From contig CM075937.1 in NCBI GenBank assembly GCA_038030265.1, positions 46,604,198-46,668,197 of the forward strand: a stretch of 64,000 nucleotides of DNA, written 5' to 3'. Position numbers and translations under genes: made by a program. Source of the DNA: Corythucha ciliata (taxonomy: Eukaryota; Arthropoda; Insecta; Hemiptera; Tingidae). Shown one piece after another: positions 45,841-57,785 of the stretch. The first letter of the stretch is position 1; the number at the start of each line of letters is the position of its first letter. The notes below the pieces were generated by a model. The model saw only the letters and a program-made list of their open reading frames with translations, was not told the DNA's origin and ran no database searches.

Positions 45841-47880
45841 AGGTGCTTCCAGAGCTAAAATTATCCCCGAAATTGGAAGTTTTCTGGCTGAATTATTGGG
45901 GAATTGCAAGTTTCAGGTCTTTACTATCTAGAAATTTGAATTTCCTGACATTTATTTTCGCGAAATGTGAGTTTCGGAACTAATTACATAGGTATTAGTA
46001 TTCGCAAAATTGGATGTTTATCGCGTCTTTATTTTCGCAAAAGTGCAAGTTCCTGGACTATATTTTCCGCGAAATAGCAATTTTCGAAGCCTCCCTTCCA
46101 GTAGGCGCTGCCCCTGAGTAAACCGGCCATGACGAATAGCCGTGTAATTGTAACATTCAGAGCTAAATTTGTTGTGAGTGTGCAAGTTCGGGTCCAAAAA
46201 GCAAAATGAAAAGGTTCTGGGCTAAATATTCGGGAAATTTGCAAATTTCCGGTTTTTTCTGACGTGAAACTGCAATTTGCTTGTCTTTATTTTCGCAAAA
46301 TCGCAAGTTTCTGGGTTAATTTACAGTGATTGTGGAACCCGGTCCAGCCGTCCTCGACAGCGCCCAAAGTCTGATGTCAGCCAGAAAGTTGCAACATTTG
46401 GGAACAAATATCCGCGAAATTGTAAGTTTCCTGACTGAATATTCGGGAAATTACAATTTTCGGCTTCTTTGCAATATGTGGTTCCATCCAATTTTAAATT
46501 TTGGTCATTTTTGCCTTCCCTGCGGTATCTACCGAGGGCAATTGTCAGGTCCAATTTTACCAGCCCCAGCCAAAAACGCCTCCATTAGGTGTAAGTGTTT
46601 TGTCGTTGGTTTTGGACGATTTTTCTCGACTCCAGAAAGCAACCTTTCGATGCGCAGTTTTTTTCTGTGAGCAAGCTTGTGTGGGCAAGTCTACGCCTGA
46701 AATTGATTTTAAAAAACGCTGTTTTCCAGTTTTTGTACGTCCTAAGGAGGCTGAAATTGAGAAGACACGCTTTCCTGTTTTAGGGGCAATTACGCGGCCA
46801 AAACTTTGAAAACCCCTAGTATTTTTGGCTAAAATGACGAAAAAAACCCCGATTCGCGGCTACAATTGAGAAAATGCGTCAATTCGTGGTTGGCCATACA
46901 ACTTTCTGGCCAAAGAACCCTGGACAAGCCATGAATTTATTTTGCAACTGTAATTGAATGAGTTTGTGAGTTGAGATCCTAATTTTAGCGAAATTACAAG
47001 TTTCCTGGAAATTGATAGCTTCGGATCTTCGGATTTTAATTTCAGCAAAATTGCAAGTTTAGGGTCTCAACTAGAACAAAGTGGCAGTTTCAAGACCTTT
47101 TTTTGCAGTGGTGAAACCCAGACCTAGCATGTTCGACCCTGGAGAAGTTTGGGGTCTTCAGTTCAGCGAAATTGCAAATTCCGTGTCTTAGTTTCGGGGA
47201 AATTGCAAGTTTCAGTGCTAAATCTCCATGAAATTGATGGTCATCAAATGTTTTTTTGTGGACGCGTCATAGGCTGACTTGGCCTGTAGGTACTCCCAAC
47301 AAAATTGTATAGGGGGGGGGGCAAATATCTGCAAAATAGGACGTTTGCAGGCATAGTTTGCGTGAAATTGTTAGTTTCAGGTCCTAATTTCAGCGGAATT
47401 GCAAGTTTTGGGAGTCAATTTTTTTTTAGAGGTCGTGACCATGGGCTAGAGCTGGCCCCGAATGCGCCTACACCCTGATGAACTGCCGTGTAATCGCAAC
47501 ATTCAGAGAATAATATTTGAGAGTTTGCAAATTCGGAGGATAATTTGAGCAAAATTATAAGTTTCCTGCTGAATGTCCGCGAAATTGGTAGTTTCGTGTC
47601 TTCGGATGTTAAATTTAAGCGACAATGCGAATCCAGGGAGAGCTCTAGTTCAATAAAAATTGTTTTGTGGTCTTTTTAGTGGCCGCGGATCCAACAGACT
47701 AACCGGCCCTAACCGAACTTTGACGGTGACGATAAACCGGAAATTGAAAGTTTCATGGCTGAATATTCGCGGCAATGCAATTTTCGGGTCTAAAATCTTG
47801 CGGAAGAGCTTGTTTCGGATCTTAATTTCGGATAAATTGCAAATTTTAGGGCCTTTTTTGGCCAAGCCCCCTCAGCTTGA
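45841..47880. repeat. Degenerate tandem array, family C
   Basis: Units of about 28-32 bp resemble GCGAAATTGCAAGTTTCNGG then TCTTAATTT, with frequent interruptions. No coding frame. Confidence 0.65.
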
Positions 47881-48624
47881 TGAAACCCGTGGTCCCCTTC
47901 CACCACTGTCAGTATCCGCCCCGTTCATAGTTGAGACGAACCGTGTTTTCTCTATTTTTGGCCGCGAATCAGTGATTTTTATCGCTATTTGCTATGAATG
48001 AGCGCTGGTCGAGGTGGTGAAATCAACCATTGGTGCATAACCCGTTCATTCTGTTTAATTATTAGGGGGGTTTATTTTTCTCTATTCAGCTTCTCTCGTT
48101 GTTATTTTGTTTTATTTTTCCTTTCTTCCTTGCTTTGACTTCCATGTTATTTATCACGTCCTCGATCATTGACCACTCACCCCCTAGAGAGGTGTAGCGG
48201 CCGCTACACCTTGGATGCGACCTTGGTGTCGGCGCGTCTGCCCAAGGGGGGACTCTGACACCTGTTAAAAAGGAGCGTTTTGCGATGTCGTTGCTGGTTT
48301 GGATTGGACAAAGGCAAGCGAGATGCACCGGCGTCGAGGCACATGGAATTCAGGGCAGTTGATTGCGTTGGCTGCTGTCCTCGCGTGTAACGCCCCTGAC
48401 TTATTGAATTTAAGGTTCGATTTTTAAATTTCCCACGTGTCCGTTCCAAGATTTGCAGTTTCGTCCAATTTTAAATTTTACCATTTATGTGAAAGTCGTT
48501 CAGCGGTTGAAGGGCGTTTTTTGGGGCTATTTTTGCTTGGGTAGAAGAGTGTTGTTCCCTTCATCAAGGGGGAGGGATGTTGTATTTTTTTTTTTCAACA
48601 GTGTTTATTTTGCTCAATCTGCAG
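47881..48624. other. BAG2 5' flank
   Basis: No separate gene is seen. 48190-48211 is a perfect 22-bp palindrome centred on GCGGCCGC. A long T tract (48584-48596) is followed by AG twice (CAACAG, CTGCAG), the second directly before the BAG2 ATG. This looks like a 3' splice site and suggests a 5' UTR intron. Confidence 0.45.
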
Positions 48625-49344
48625 ATGGAGTCCTCAAATTCCACAATCGATATCGAATCGCCATTCCCAGTCGTTGATGAAACTCCCGAAGATGTGATGA
48701 AAACTCCGAAAGAAAGATTGCTGGGCGTCTTGGACAAATTGGAAGCTCACGTTGAATCGCTTCGAAAGGTGAAAACGGTTATAAATCAATCGATTTCCTT
48801 ATTTTCAATTCGGGGTGTTTTTCCCTTAAAAGGAAAGTCTCGCTCTCGAAGAAAAAAAAGATTCAATTTTTATAGCACTGGACGCCATTAAAGGTTCCGA
48901 ACTTCTCTCCGAGTTGACGTCCGCCGATCGTGAAGACATTGACCGTTACATGGAGAGTGTCAGCGCTCGAGCTACAACGATTGACATCTTCGTAAGAACC
49001 GATCGCGACGGGAATCAACAAGACGCTCTCTATCAGGTTTGACTGAAGAAAAAAAATTCCGTATATTTTCCGACTATTCAATTTTAATAATTTCATCACT
49101 ATAGGTGAACGGTCTTATAGACTCGCTCGTCACGTCCTATAAACTTGATCCGTCGACGACGGCCACCCGATGTTCCTCCTATTTGGCTTGTTGTTCGAGC
49201 TCCGGTATGGACACTGCTGGAGATAAAACTTTTGAGAACGCTCTTCTTGGTTGCGCTTTAGACGATCAGAAAAAGATAAAGAAAAGACTCCACGGTCTGC
49301 TGAATTACATGAATCAAGGTGATTTAGACATCATTCATATGTAA
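48625..49344 (+). CDS. BAG2: BAG family molecular chaperone regulator 2
   Basis: Three exons (48625-48768, 48833-49036, 49105-49344) with GT-AG junctions, all phase 0, give 195 residues (human has 211). Residues about 28-70 form a predicted coiled coil (ERLLGVLDKLEAHVESLRK, then ESLALEEKKDS). The middle matches the BAG2 family (SADREDIDRYMESVSARATT, IDIFVRT), and the C-terminal BAG/BNB region holds the signature CALDDQKKIKKRLHGLL (166-182), close to the human CALEDQKKIKRRLETLL. BAG2 binds the Hsp70 ATPase domain, promotes nucleotide exchange and inhibits the CHIP ubiquitin ligase in the cytosol. Nothing is missing or broken. The first codon lies directly after a splice-acceptor-like CTGCAG, so a non-coding exon 1 upstream is likely. 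Confidence 0.94.
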
Positions 49345-49476
49345 AATAGCCGGAAGAGCGCGACTTAATCGTAATATTAATTAGTGTAGGTGTCTATTAT
49401 AAATTCATTACATTCTCAACTCAATATTTTTGTTTGTGTCTATAGCATTCCAGAATGTAACACAGTGCGATATTTG

Positions 49477-49482
49477 AATAAA
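49477..49482 (+). promoter_or_regulatory. Candidate BAG2 poly(A) signal (AATAAA)
   Basis: AATAAA lies about 133 nt after the BAG2 stop codon, in AT-rich sequence. Confidence 0.5.
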
Positions 49483-49509
49483 CACGCATTAAATCGAATT
49501 TCATGCGTC

Positions 49510-49806
49510 AAGCATTGAAAGACTGACAGTTTCTCGGGGTGGACACAAAACTAGAACGCTGGAGAGATCGACCGAAATGTCCCCGCTTCACGGTGGGCCA
49601 GCAAGGTCCGCCTGCCGCGAGGCTTTTCCCCAAGACTTCCGGGCTGATGATATCGTAGCCGCCGCCAACGGGAAAATTCGTGCGGCCACGGAAAACGAGC
49701 CGAGGCGGCCAATACCGCTGGAATCACGGTGAGAACTCCTTCAACGGCTCGTCCGATGGAAAATCTGCTTCGATTTTCCGATTCCCCGTGATATACGAGG
49801 TTTCGT
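49510..49806. other. Intergenic, nothing recognised
   Basis: A GC-richer stretch follows the BAG2 3' end. No protein family, RNA or array was recognised. Confidence 0.35.
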
Positions 49807-49963
49807 TCATTTCTATTGTTTGGCCAAAAGTCGCCCAGGTGGGCGAAAAATTTGGCCAATTTTCTTAAAGTGTTCCGATCTGCATCAAACGCAATTTATG
49901 AGCCCCTAGGCCGGCAATGCTGAAATGAGAAATGCTGGTGGTTTTGCGTAATTTGTCGGCTCC

Positions 49964-50510
49964 AGGAGAATATAATGTGCTGGGAGCTCGTCGACGAAAT
50001 AAATTCTAACGGAAGCCGAGCTCCTTGCACATCCTATTCTCCTGATAGGATGGTTCCAAAATTGTCGCAAATGACGGGTAAAAAAGGGGCAAAACTGTCG
50101 ATTTTGACAAGTTTTGGTACCGAATCATCAGGAGAATTGGATGGCCCAGGAGCTCGTGTATGTGAGGGGAATACGTTAAGTGGGGGCCGAGCTCCCTTCA
50201 CATTATATTCTCCTGATGCAATAGACCGAAAATTGCCAAAAACCACGAGACAAAAGGGGCAAAATCGTCGTTTTGAACAGATTTGGTCCATTGATTAGGA
50301 GAATAGGATGTGCTGGGAACTCTAACACACCTACCTGTATGCCTGACGGGGATAAAATTCTCCGGAGTCGAGCTCCAATCACATTATATTCTCCTAATAC
50401 GATAGATCGAAAAACGCCTCAAAACACTGAAAAAAAAGGGGCAAAATCGTCGTTTTTATCAAATTTTGTTCCCGAATGATTGGGAGAATAGGATGTGCCA
50501 GGAGCTTTCA
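49964..50510. repeat. Array of ~166-bp units, each holding a hairpin
   Basis: Hairpin arms start at 49964, 50130, 50296 and 50480. Each pairs AGGAGAATATAATGTGCTGG then GAGCTCG with CGAGCTCC...CACATTATATTCTCCT. The linkers share AAAAAGGGGCAAAATCGTCG. A further hairpin is at 51089-51160. The duplicate array is at about 51838-52385. Confidence 0.75.
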
Positions 50511-50574
50511 CAGCGAGGAGAAATTCACCTCTGGGTTGGCCCAGAGCATTCTGGGCTATTGAAGTTTTACCTCT

Positions 50575-50835
50575 ACGTTTTATGTTCATTTTGACCCTTG
50601 ACCTCAACGTTTTGTATCTTCATTTTGACCCTTGACCTCTACGTTTTGTATCTTCATTTTTTTTTATACCCTGTTTTTATACCTTCATTTTGACCTTTGA
50701 CCCCAACTTAATATATCTTCATGTTGACCTTGGAACCCTACTTTTTATTTCATTTTGACCTTGACCCCTTCTTTTTGTATCTTCATTTTGACCTTGAATC
50801 CCTACTTTTTATATCTTCATTTTGACCTTTGACCT
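50575..50835 (+). repeat. ~35-bp minisatellite (TTCATTTTGACC)
   Basis: Seven or eight imperfect units resemble TATCTTCATTTTGACCTTGA then CCTCTACTTTT. The second copy is at 52450-52710 in duplication C unit 2. Confidence 0.75.
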
Positions 50836-51682
50836 TGTGTTTAAAGAACGTTCTAAATGAGTTGGGCGGGGATCGAAATTTCTAGGGAGAGTGCCCGACA
50901 TCAACCTCGAGAGCAATTTGGGCCCACTTACAAGAAGTAAATCCCTTGATACACGGAGAAAAAGAAATAAATCCCTTGACAGGCACCCATCATATTCCTT
51001 TTTCCTGGTCATTGGGGACCAAAACGTGTAAAAAACGACGAATTTTACCAATTTTTTCTCGTGATTTGAGGCGATTTTTGGTCTTCGGTATCAGGAGAAT
51101 ATGATGTGCCTGGAGCTGAGAAGACTCCTCCGGAGTTGAGCTCCCGGGACACCATATTCCCTTATTATTCCCTCAAGAACAAGAAAATAACCGTAGCGCC
51201 TACGGACTCGCAATACACCGCTGTATTGCCGGTTGTGAGCCTCCTCGCTACTTTGTCCTGATTGAACTTAAAAGTACTACCTAATTTGAGGCTTCGTGTT
51301 TAAAAATGTTGAACTCCTGCTCCTGGGGGTGGTGTAGCATACTGAGGGGGATGGACGGAACATCATTTAGAGGGATTATTCACGTTACAGTTGTAGGGAG
51401 GGGGAGGGGGGCTAATATTGGGCAAAATTGAAACTGCTCGTTATAAATTCCAGTCTCAACTCTACGGATATGTGTATGCCCGTATGGCTGAATGGCTCTA
51501 CCCATTCGCGACGCTGTTTGCTTGCGAGACGCGTCAAATTCTTCCAATTCGGCTAAGTTCGGCGGGCGTATGGCAAGCCCTTTAGCCCTCTGAATAATAA
51601 GAAAGAATGAGCGTTTTTTCTCATATGTAGCCGGCGAATGTATCGCTTTTTCTCAATTTTATCCGCGAATTAGCTAATTTTC

Positions 51683-53488
51683 TCATTTCTATTGTTTGGC
51701 CAAAAGTCGCCCAGGTGGGCGAAAAATTTGGCCAATTTTCTTAAAGTGTTTCGATCTGCATCAAACGCAATTTATGAGCCCCTAGGACAATGCTGAAATG
51801 AGAAATGCTGGTGGTTTTGCGTAATTTGTCGGCTCCAGGAGAATATAATGTGCTGGGAGCTCGTCGACGAAATAAATTCTAACGGAAGCCGAGCTCCTTG
51901 CACATCCTATTCTCCTGATAGGATGGTTCCAAAATTGTCGCAAATGACGGGTAAAAAAGGGGCAAAACTGTCGATTTTGACAAGTTTTGGTACCGAATCA
52001 TCAGGAGAATTGGATGGCCCAGGAGCTCGTGTATGTGAGGGGAATACGTTAAGTGGGGGCCGAGCTCCCTTCACATTATATTCTCCTGATACAATCGACC
52101 GAAAATTGCCAAAAACCACGAGACAAAAGGGGCAAAATCGTCGTTTTGAACAGATTTGGTCCATTGATTAGGAGAATAGGATGTGCTGGGAACTCTACCA
52201 CACCTACCTGTATGCCTGACGGGGATAAAATTCTCCGGAGTCGAGCTCCAATCACATTATATTCTCCTAATACGATAGATCGAAAAAACGCCTCAAAACA
52301 CTGAAAAAAAAGGGGCAAAATCGTCGTTTTTGTCAAATTTTGTCCCCGAATGATTGGGAGAATAGGATGTGCCAGGAGCTTTCACAGCGAGGAGAAATTC
52401 ACCTCTGGGTTGGCCCAGAGCATTCTGGGCTATTGAAGTTTTACCTCTACGTTTTATGTTCATTTTGACCCTTGACCTCAACGTTTTGTATCTTCATTTT
52501 GACCCTTGACCTCTACGTTTTGTATCTTAATTTTTACCGTTGACCCCTGTTTTTTATACCTTAATTTTGACCTTTGACCCCAACTTAATATATCTTCATG
52601 TTGACCTTGGAACCCTACTTTTTATTTCATTTTGACCTTGACCCCTTCTTTTTGTATCTTCATTTTGACTTTTTATATCTTCATTTTGACCTTTGACCTT
52701 GTGTTTAAAGAACGTTTTAAATGAGTTGGGCGGGGATAGAAATTTCTAGGGAGAGTGCCCGACATCAACCTCGAGAGCAATTTGGGCCCACTTACAAGAA
52801 GTAAATCCCTTGATACAAGGAGAAAAAGAAATAAATCCCTTGACAGGCACCCATCACATTCCTTTTTCCTGGTCATTGGGGACCAAAACGTGTAAAAAAC
52901 GACGAATTTTACCAATTTTTTCTCGTGATTTGAGGCGATTTTTGGTCTTCGGTATCAGGAGAATATGATGTGCCTGGAGCTGAGAAGACTCCTCCGGAGT
53001 TGAGCTCCCGGGACGGACTCGCAATACACCGCTGTATTGCCGGTTGTGAGCCTCCTCGCTACTTTGTCCTGATTGAACTTAAAAGTACTACCTAATTTGA
53101 GGCTTCGTGTTTAAAAATGTTGAACTCCTGCTCCTGGGGGTGGTGTAGCATACTGAGGGGGATGGACGGAACATCATTTAGAGGGATTATTCACGTTACA
53201 GTTGTAGGGAGGGGGAGGGGGGCTAATATTGGGCAAAATTTAAACTGCTCGTTATAAATTCCAGACTCTACGGATATGTGTATGCCCGTATGGCTGAATG
53301 GCTCTAACCATTCGCGACGCTGTTTGCTTGCGAGACGCGTCAAATTCTTCCAATTCGGCTAAGTTCGGCGGGCGTATGGCAAGCCCTTTAGCCCTTTGAA
53401 TAATCAGAAAGAATGAGCGTTTTTTCTCATATGTAGCCGGCGAATGTATCGCTTTTTCTCAATTTTATCCGCGAATTAGCTAATTTTC
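51683..53488. repeat. Tandem segmental duplication C, unit 2
   Basis: Second copy, 1,806 bp against 1,876 bp, with scattered substitutions and small deletions. Confidence 0.9.
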
Positions 53489-54395
53489 TCATTTTTAGCT
53501 GTGAATCGGCGCATCTTATAAACTCTTAGCCATGAACTAGTAATGTACAGTGTTTGACTGCTCTTTTCCTATTTTATCTGCAAATTAGCAATATGCTGTG
53601 GCGGCGGAAGTGGGGTTCAGGGTCAGCGAATGCTCCCCCAATGGTCTGGTTAGGGGAGCAGCGCTCCCCCAATCCGATGTTTGAGGAATCGATAAAAAAA
53701 TGGCTTCGTGTTGAATTTGCCTTCTAAAAAATTATCGTTCGCACCTTCCACAACATGATTCGGGTTCACCAGCCCGATGTGCAAACTTTGGGCTTTGAAA
53801 GAGCCAAATATAACCACCGGAGTTGCTCGTTTTTATGGAGCCAAACGTGGAATTGGTTCTCGAATTTGCTAAAACAGCAAAATTGGGTTCCCTTAGAGAC
53901 GAATCCGCGAAATTGCTTGTATGCAGGCCACAAACGTGTGAAATTGCTATCTTGAACCCCGTGAAATATGACTTTTTAATGAGTCAACCCTGCTGGATTT
54001 TGAGGGAATCAATCCTTCAAAATTTATTTTTCAAAGGGCCCAATCTTTGAAATTTGAGCTTAAAGGGGTGAAAACTGTGAATTCTAGCCATCTAACCAAG
54101 AAAATTCCAGTCAAGACCATAAAGAAGAGGAATGCCGCTCTGGAATCAACTGTTTCGTCCTCCTGGTTGATCTTTTTTTGTGATTAAAACCCGAGAAATT
54201 GGTTCTTTGGAATCCAAATCCACGAAATTTGCCTTTGCAAGGCTGACCCCCTCGAAATTTATATTTTAATGTGCTTAATTGGCATTTTGGTTCATAGGGG
54301 AAAGTACTACATTTCACAGCCACTGGCGGACCTACACCTATCGGGGCCCGGGGCGGATAACTCTATGAGGCCCCTTAGTATCTGCTCTGTATTAG
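53489..54395. repeat. Short family B and D arrays with hAT-like end
   Basis: 53489-53600 carries B units (reverse). 53700-54260 carries D units (CCGCGAAATTG, CTTTGAAAGAGCC). A CACTGGCGGACCTACACC end lies near 54324, followed by GGGGCCCGGGGCGG. Confidence 0.55.
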
Positions 54396-54399
54396 TGCT

Positions 54400-55100
54400 T
54401 CTTCTTACTTTTAGCCACAAATAAGTTGCATTCAGAAGCCGTGAATCGGCGTATTTTCATTTTGAACATTTTGGAATTTTTGCCCATTTTATCCGCGAAT
54501 TAGCGCTTTTACTCAATTTTCAGCATGGAATGAGCCCTTTTCTGAATTTGAACGTAAAATTATCATCCCATGACGGCGATTTTTATCAATTGTTGCTGCA
54601 AATTGGCGTTTTACTCAATTTTTAGCCGCGTTAGCCCTTTTTCTCAATTTCAGTTGAAATTTAGAGTTTTCCTTAATTTTAGCCGCGCTATAGTGATTTT
54701 TTCAATATTAGCCGTGAGTAAGGCGTTTATGAGTGCCGCGAATGAGTGATTTTTTAAATTTTTATCCGCAAATTAACGTTTTTCCTACAGGTTATTCACG
54801 AATTAGCGCTTTTACTCAATTTCATCGACGGATTAGGCAATTTTTCGCAATTTTAGCTGCGGGCATGGCCCAAAAACAGCACATTAGGCGATTTTTAGGT
54901 ACATTTTAGCCGTAAAATTGCCACTATTCATATACACCGGGAATCAGCGATTTTTTCCAAACTATAGTCTGGAAGTTGCATCGACAAACCTGGGATTAGC
55001 GTTTTTTTTGCAGTTTTAGCCACGAATATTAGCACTTTTTCCAACTTTTTTGCCGCCTACTCGCCCCACAACATCGGCACATTAGAGAGCGTTCTCAATT
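54400..55100 (-). repeat. Family B array (reverse)
   Basis: Units read TTTCTCAATTTTAGCCGCG then AATTAGCG, about 30 bp each. The array is interrupted by the palindromic element at 55109-55490 and continues briefly after it. Confidence 0.75.
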
Positions 55101-55108
55101 AAATCTGC

Positions 55109-55490
55109 TTAAGGCGGGGTTTCAGGCGGGTGTCCTCGACCCCTTCGAATTTTGGATCCATTTCTGCACCAATATTCGATTTCAGAGTCTAATCTTAATC
55201 TTCAGGAAGTTCTACAATGACGCTAGATCTTGCTTTCCCAAATTTCATCCCTGAAATTACCTTAAAACACATTCAAATTCTAAAGTGCTTTGGGGTTATT
55301 TTAGGGATAAAATTTGAAAAAGCAAGATCTAGCGTCATTGTAGAACTTCCTGAAGATTAAAATTAGACTTTGAAATCGAATATTGATGCAGAAATGGAGC
55401 CAAAGTTTATGTGCGTAGTTTAGGCGAGGGGTGGCTGGGAAGGGGTCGAGGAGACCCACCTGAACCCCACCCCCCCTCTGAGGCACTTAA
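55109..55490. mobile_element. Complete palindromic TTAA-type MITE
   Basis: Left arm 55113-55305 and right arm 55310-55486 are reverse complements around TTTTAGGGATAAAA. TTAA stands at both ends (55109-55112 and 55487-55490). It is inserted in a family B array. One arm of a relative lies at 39440-39666. Confidence 0.75.
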
Positions 55491-55494
55491 AGAA

Positions 55495-56265
55495 ACTTGG
55501 GAATCAGCCAGCGTATTTTCTCTCTATTTGAGCCGCGAATTTGCTTCCAAAAGGCACAAATTTTCTCAATTTTAGCCGTCAGTACTGCGATTTCGTGGGC
55601 TCGATCGAATATTTATCCACACTGTTGGCTGGTCACCAGTAAACGTTCTATTCTCCAAGTCGGATGGGCTGAAAATCGTCGAAAGGAGCCAAGTCACTGT
55701 CCAATCGTATACTAACACTCCTTTTCACGTGCTTTAAATCTATGAACATGGATCTAAAAGTCATCATTTTTCCATATTTAAGCTTTTCGGGGGCCCTTTC
55801 TGATAGGTGGCCCGGGGCGGTCCACCCCCCTCGCCATTGCCTCGGACGCTACTCTTCACGGCACACCCTTGCTCTTTCACATTAATTTTCTGCTCTGAAT
55901 AGTGTGAATACCTATTCCTCAAGAATCCGAAAATTAGATAGCGTTTGAGCGCTCTTTCCCACTTTTATACACAAATTGGCAATTTGTCTACATTTTAGCC
56001 GTGAATTAGAGTTTTTCTCCATTTTAAACGTCAATTTCGTGTTTTTCACACGCGAATAAACGCTTTTTCAGTTTTAGCCGCTTGAATAATTAGCACTTTT
56101 TCTCAATTTTATTTCAGAAGTTCCCCAAGAATCTGCGAGTTGGCGTTTTCTCAATTTCATCTGTAAATTAGCCTTTCTCAACTTAAGCAGATTTTATTAA
56201 TTTTAGCTGCGAATTATAGCTATTAGATTTTATCCGTAAAATCGAAATTTTTTCATTTCTTAGCT
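55495..56265 (-). repeat. Family B units and embedded hAT-like end
   Basis: Reverse B units at 55495-55600 and 55950-56265. Between them is an interspersed repeat (55610-55860) ending in the reverse terminal motif CCTCGGACGCTACTCTTC. Confidence 0.55.
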
Positions 56266-56499
56266 GCGTTTTCCTCCACTTTTAGACGCGCATTTGGGCA
56301 ATTTTTAGCGAACATGGTGAAAACGTACGAATGGACAAAACCGCGTATTTTACAGATTTCACGACACAGGGAATCCAAAAATTTTGAGGCGGATTTTCGT
56401 CGAATTTCGAAGCCGCATGAATTTTCCCGCACACGGTGGCCACATGATCGATAGCTTTCTGAATCACAGCAAAGCTCCAAATACAGTAATCCTTCACCA

Positions 56500-57250
56500 A
56501 AAATAAAATTGACTAGGCAGTTCTGTTTAAAATTGACAATTTCTACTTCAAATTGCCAATTTCTACGTCAAATTGATAAGTTGTTCATTTATTTGACAAT
56601 TCGCTAATAAAAATGACGAATTCCTCTTGAAACACTGACGATGTACTCATTAAGACCGGTCGTCCAATGGAAGCGTTTTTTGAGCGCCGCTACAACGCGC
56701 GACAACGAGTGTACATTCGCGCGCTCGTTGTCACGCCGCTCGAAAACGCTTCCAGTGGACGACCGACCTAAATTGACACCTTTTAAACTGAAAATGTAAT
56801 CATAAAACCAACCATTTAGCTCACAAGCCTAAGAATTCCCATAAAATTGAAAGTTTCCTTATAAAACAATTTCCTTATGAAATCGACAATTTCTTCGTGA
56901 AAATGACATGTTTTTTCATGAAATGGACAATTTGATCATAAAATTTCCCTTGGAGAGGCGTTTTGCATGAACTTTGCCTTGAAATTGACGATTCGCGTCT
57001 TTCGCTCACAATTCGCATGAATACTGTCTAGAATGTGCAGTTTTTTATGGATTTTATCCTGAATGAGCCCTTACGCTTAAATATTGGCTTGGATTTGACG
57101 TAAAATGGGATTTTTTTTTTTATAAATTTCCCATTTTCGGCTTCAAATGGAAAATGTCCTTTTAAACAACACAATTTCCTATGGCAATATTCATGAAATG
57201 GACAATTCCTCATATAATTTGCGAGTTGAACGTGAGTGTTTCCCTCAATG
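56500..57250. repeat. Degenerate short-period array, family E
   Basis: Units resemble AAATTGACAATTTCTTCATG, about 25-30 bp. The array is interrupted at 56652-56769 by a GC-rich hairpin element. Confidence 0.55.
56652..56769. mobile_element. ~118-bp GC-rich hairpin element
   Basis: GGTCGTCCAATGGAAGCGTT pairs with AACGCTTCCAGTGGACGACC. The central part is also partly palindromic (CGCGACAACGAG / CTCGTTGTCACG). It stands out from AT-rich surroundings. Confidence 0.6.
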
Positions 57251-57696
57251 TTGCGTTTTGCCCTCCAAATGGGGGCATTTAGCGTAAATTTTTCCCTTTT
57301 GGTGTGCCACGGCCGTTTCGAAACAGTTTTTCTCTCACCCATTATGTGACGTTTCGCGTAAATTGAGGCATTTTGCGCATACGGAAAAAACAATTTTGGA
57401 TGGATTTTCGTTGCCGGCACACCAATATTTTGCTGGGAGGCCCAATATGGCCAGAGACCAATCTGATTTGGGCCTCCCATCGAAATTGGTTTACTCGCGC
57501 CAAAAAAATCCCCGAAATTGGTTGATCAAATTGGAAAATCCGAGAAATTTATTTTACAGTGAGCCGGATCCGAGGAAATATTTTTGTTTTGCGAGAAAAA
57601 TCCACGAAATTTGGCATTTTAGAGATCGAAACTTGAGAAATAGGTTTTTGGTGAGCCAAATAGTTTTAAAGTGAAAAATAAATAAGTGATAAATTT

Positions 57697-57785
57697 CGTC
57701 CCTTGAGGAAAATATTTCATCGATGTTTCACAAATTAGAATGACTGATTTGAAGTTCTTCAAGGGAATATTTTCCTCAAGGGACG
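57697..57785. repeat. Perfect 20-bp inverted repeat
   Basis: CGTCCCTTGAGGAAAATATT (57697-57716) and its exact reverse complement (57766-57785) are separated by 49 bp. Duplication D starts inside the right arm. Confidence 0.85.

Larger units (their letters stand above)
49807..51682. repeat. Tandem segmental duplication C, unit 1
   Basis: Repeated head-to-tail at 51683-53488. TCATTT stands at the start of unit 1, at the junction and at the end of unit 2. It contains the hairpin array, a GACC-rich minisatellite and short family B units. Unit 2 lacks about 50 bp near 51155 and a few smaller pieces. Confidence 0.9.

Noticed and set aside
49510..49806. GC-richer stretch after BAG2 considered as an exon or ncRNA
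   Set aside because: No protein similarity, splice pattern or RNA motif could be recognised.
50034..50291. Open frames in the hairpin array, repeated at 51907-52164
   Set aside because: They follow the tandem hairpin units and are conserved only because of duplication C.
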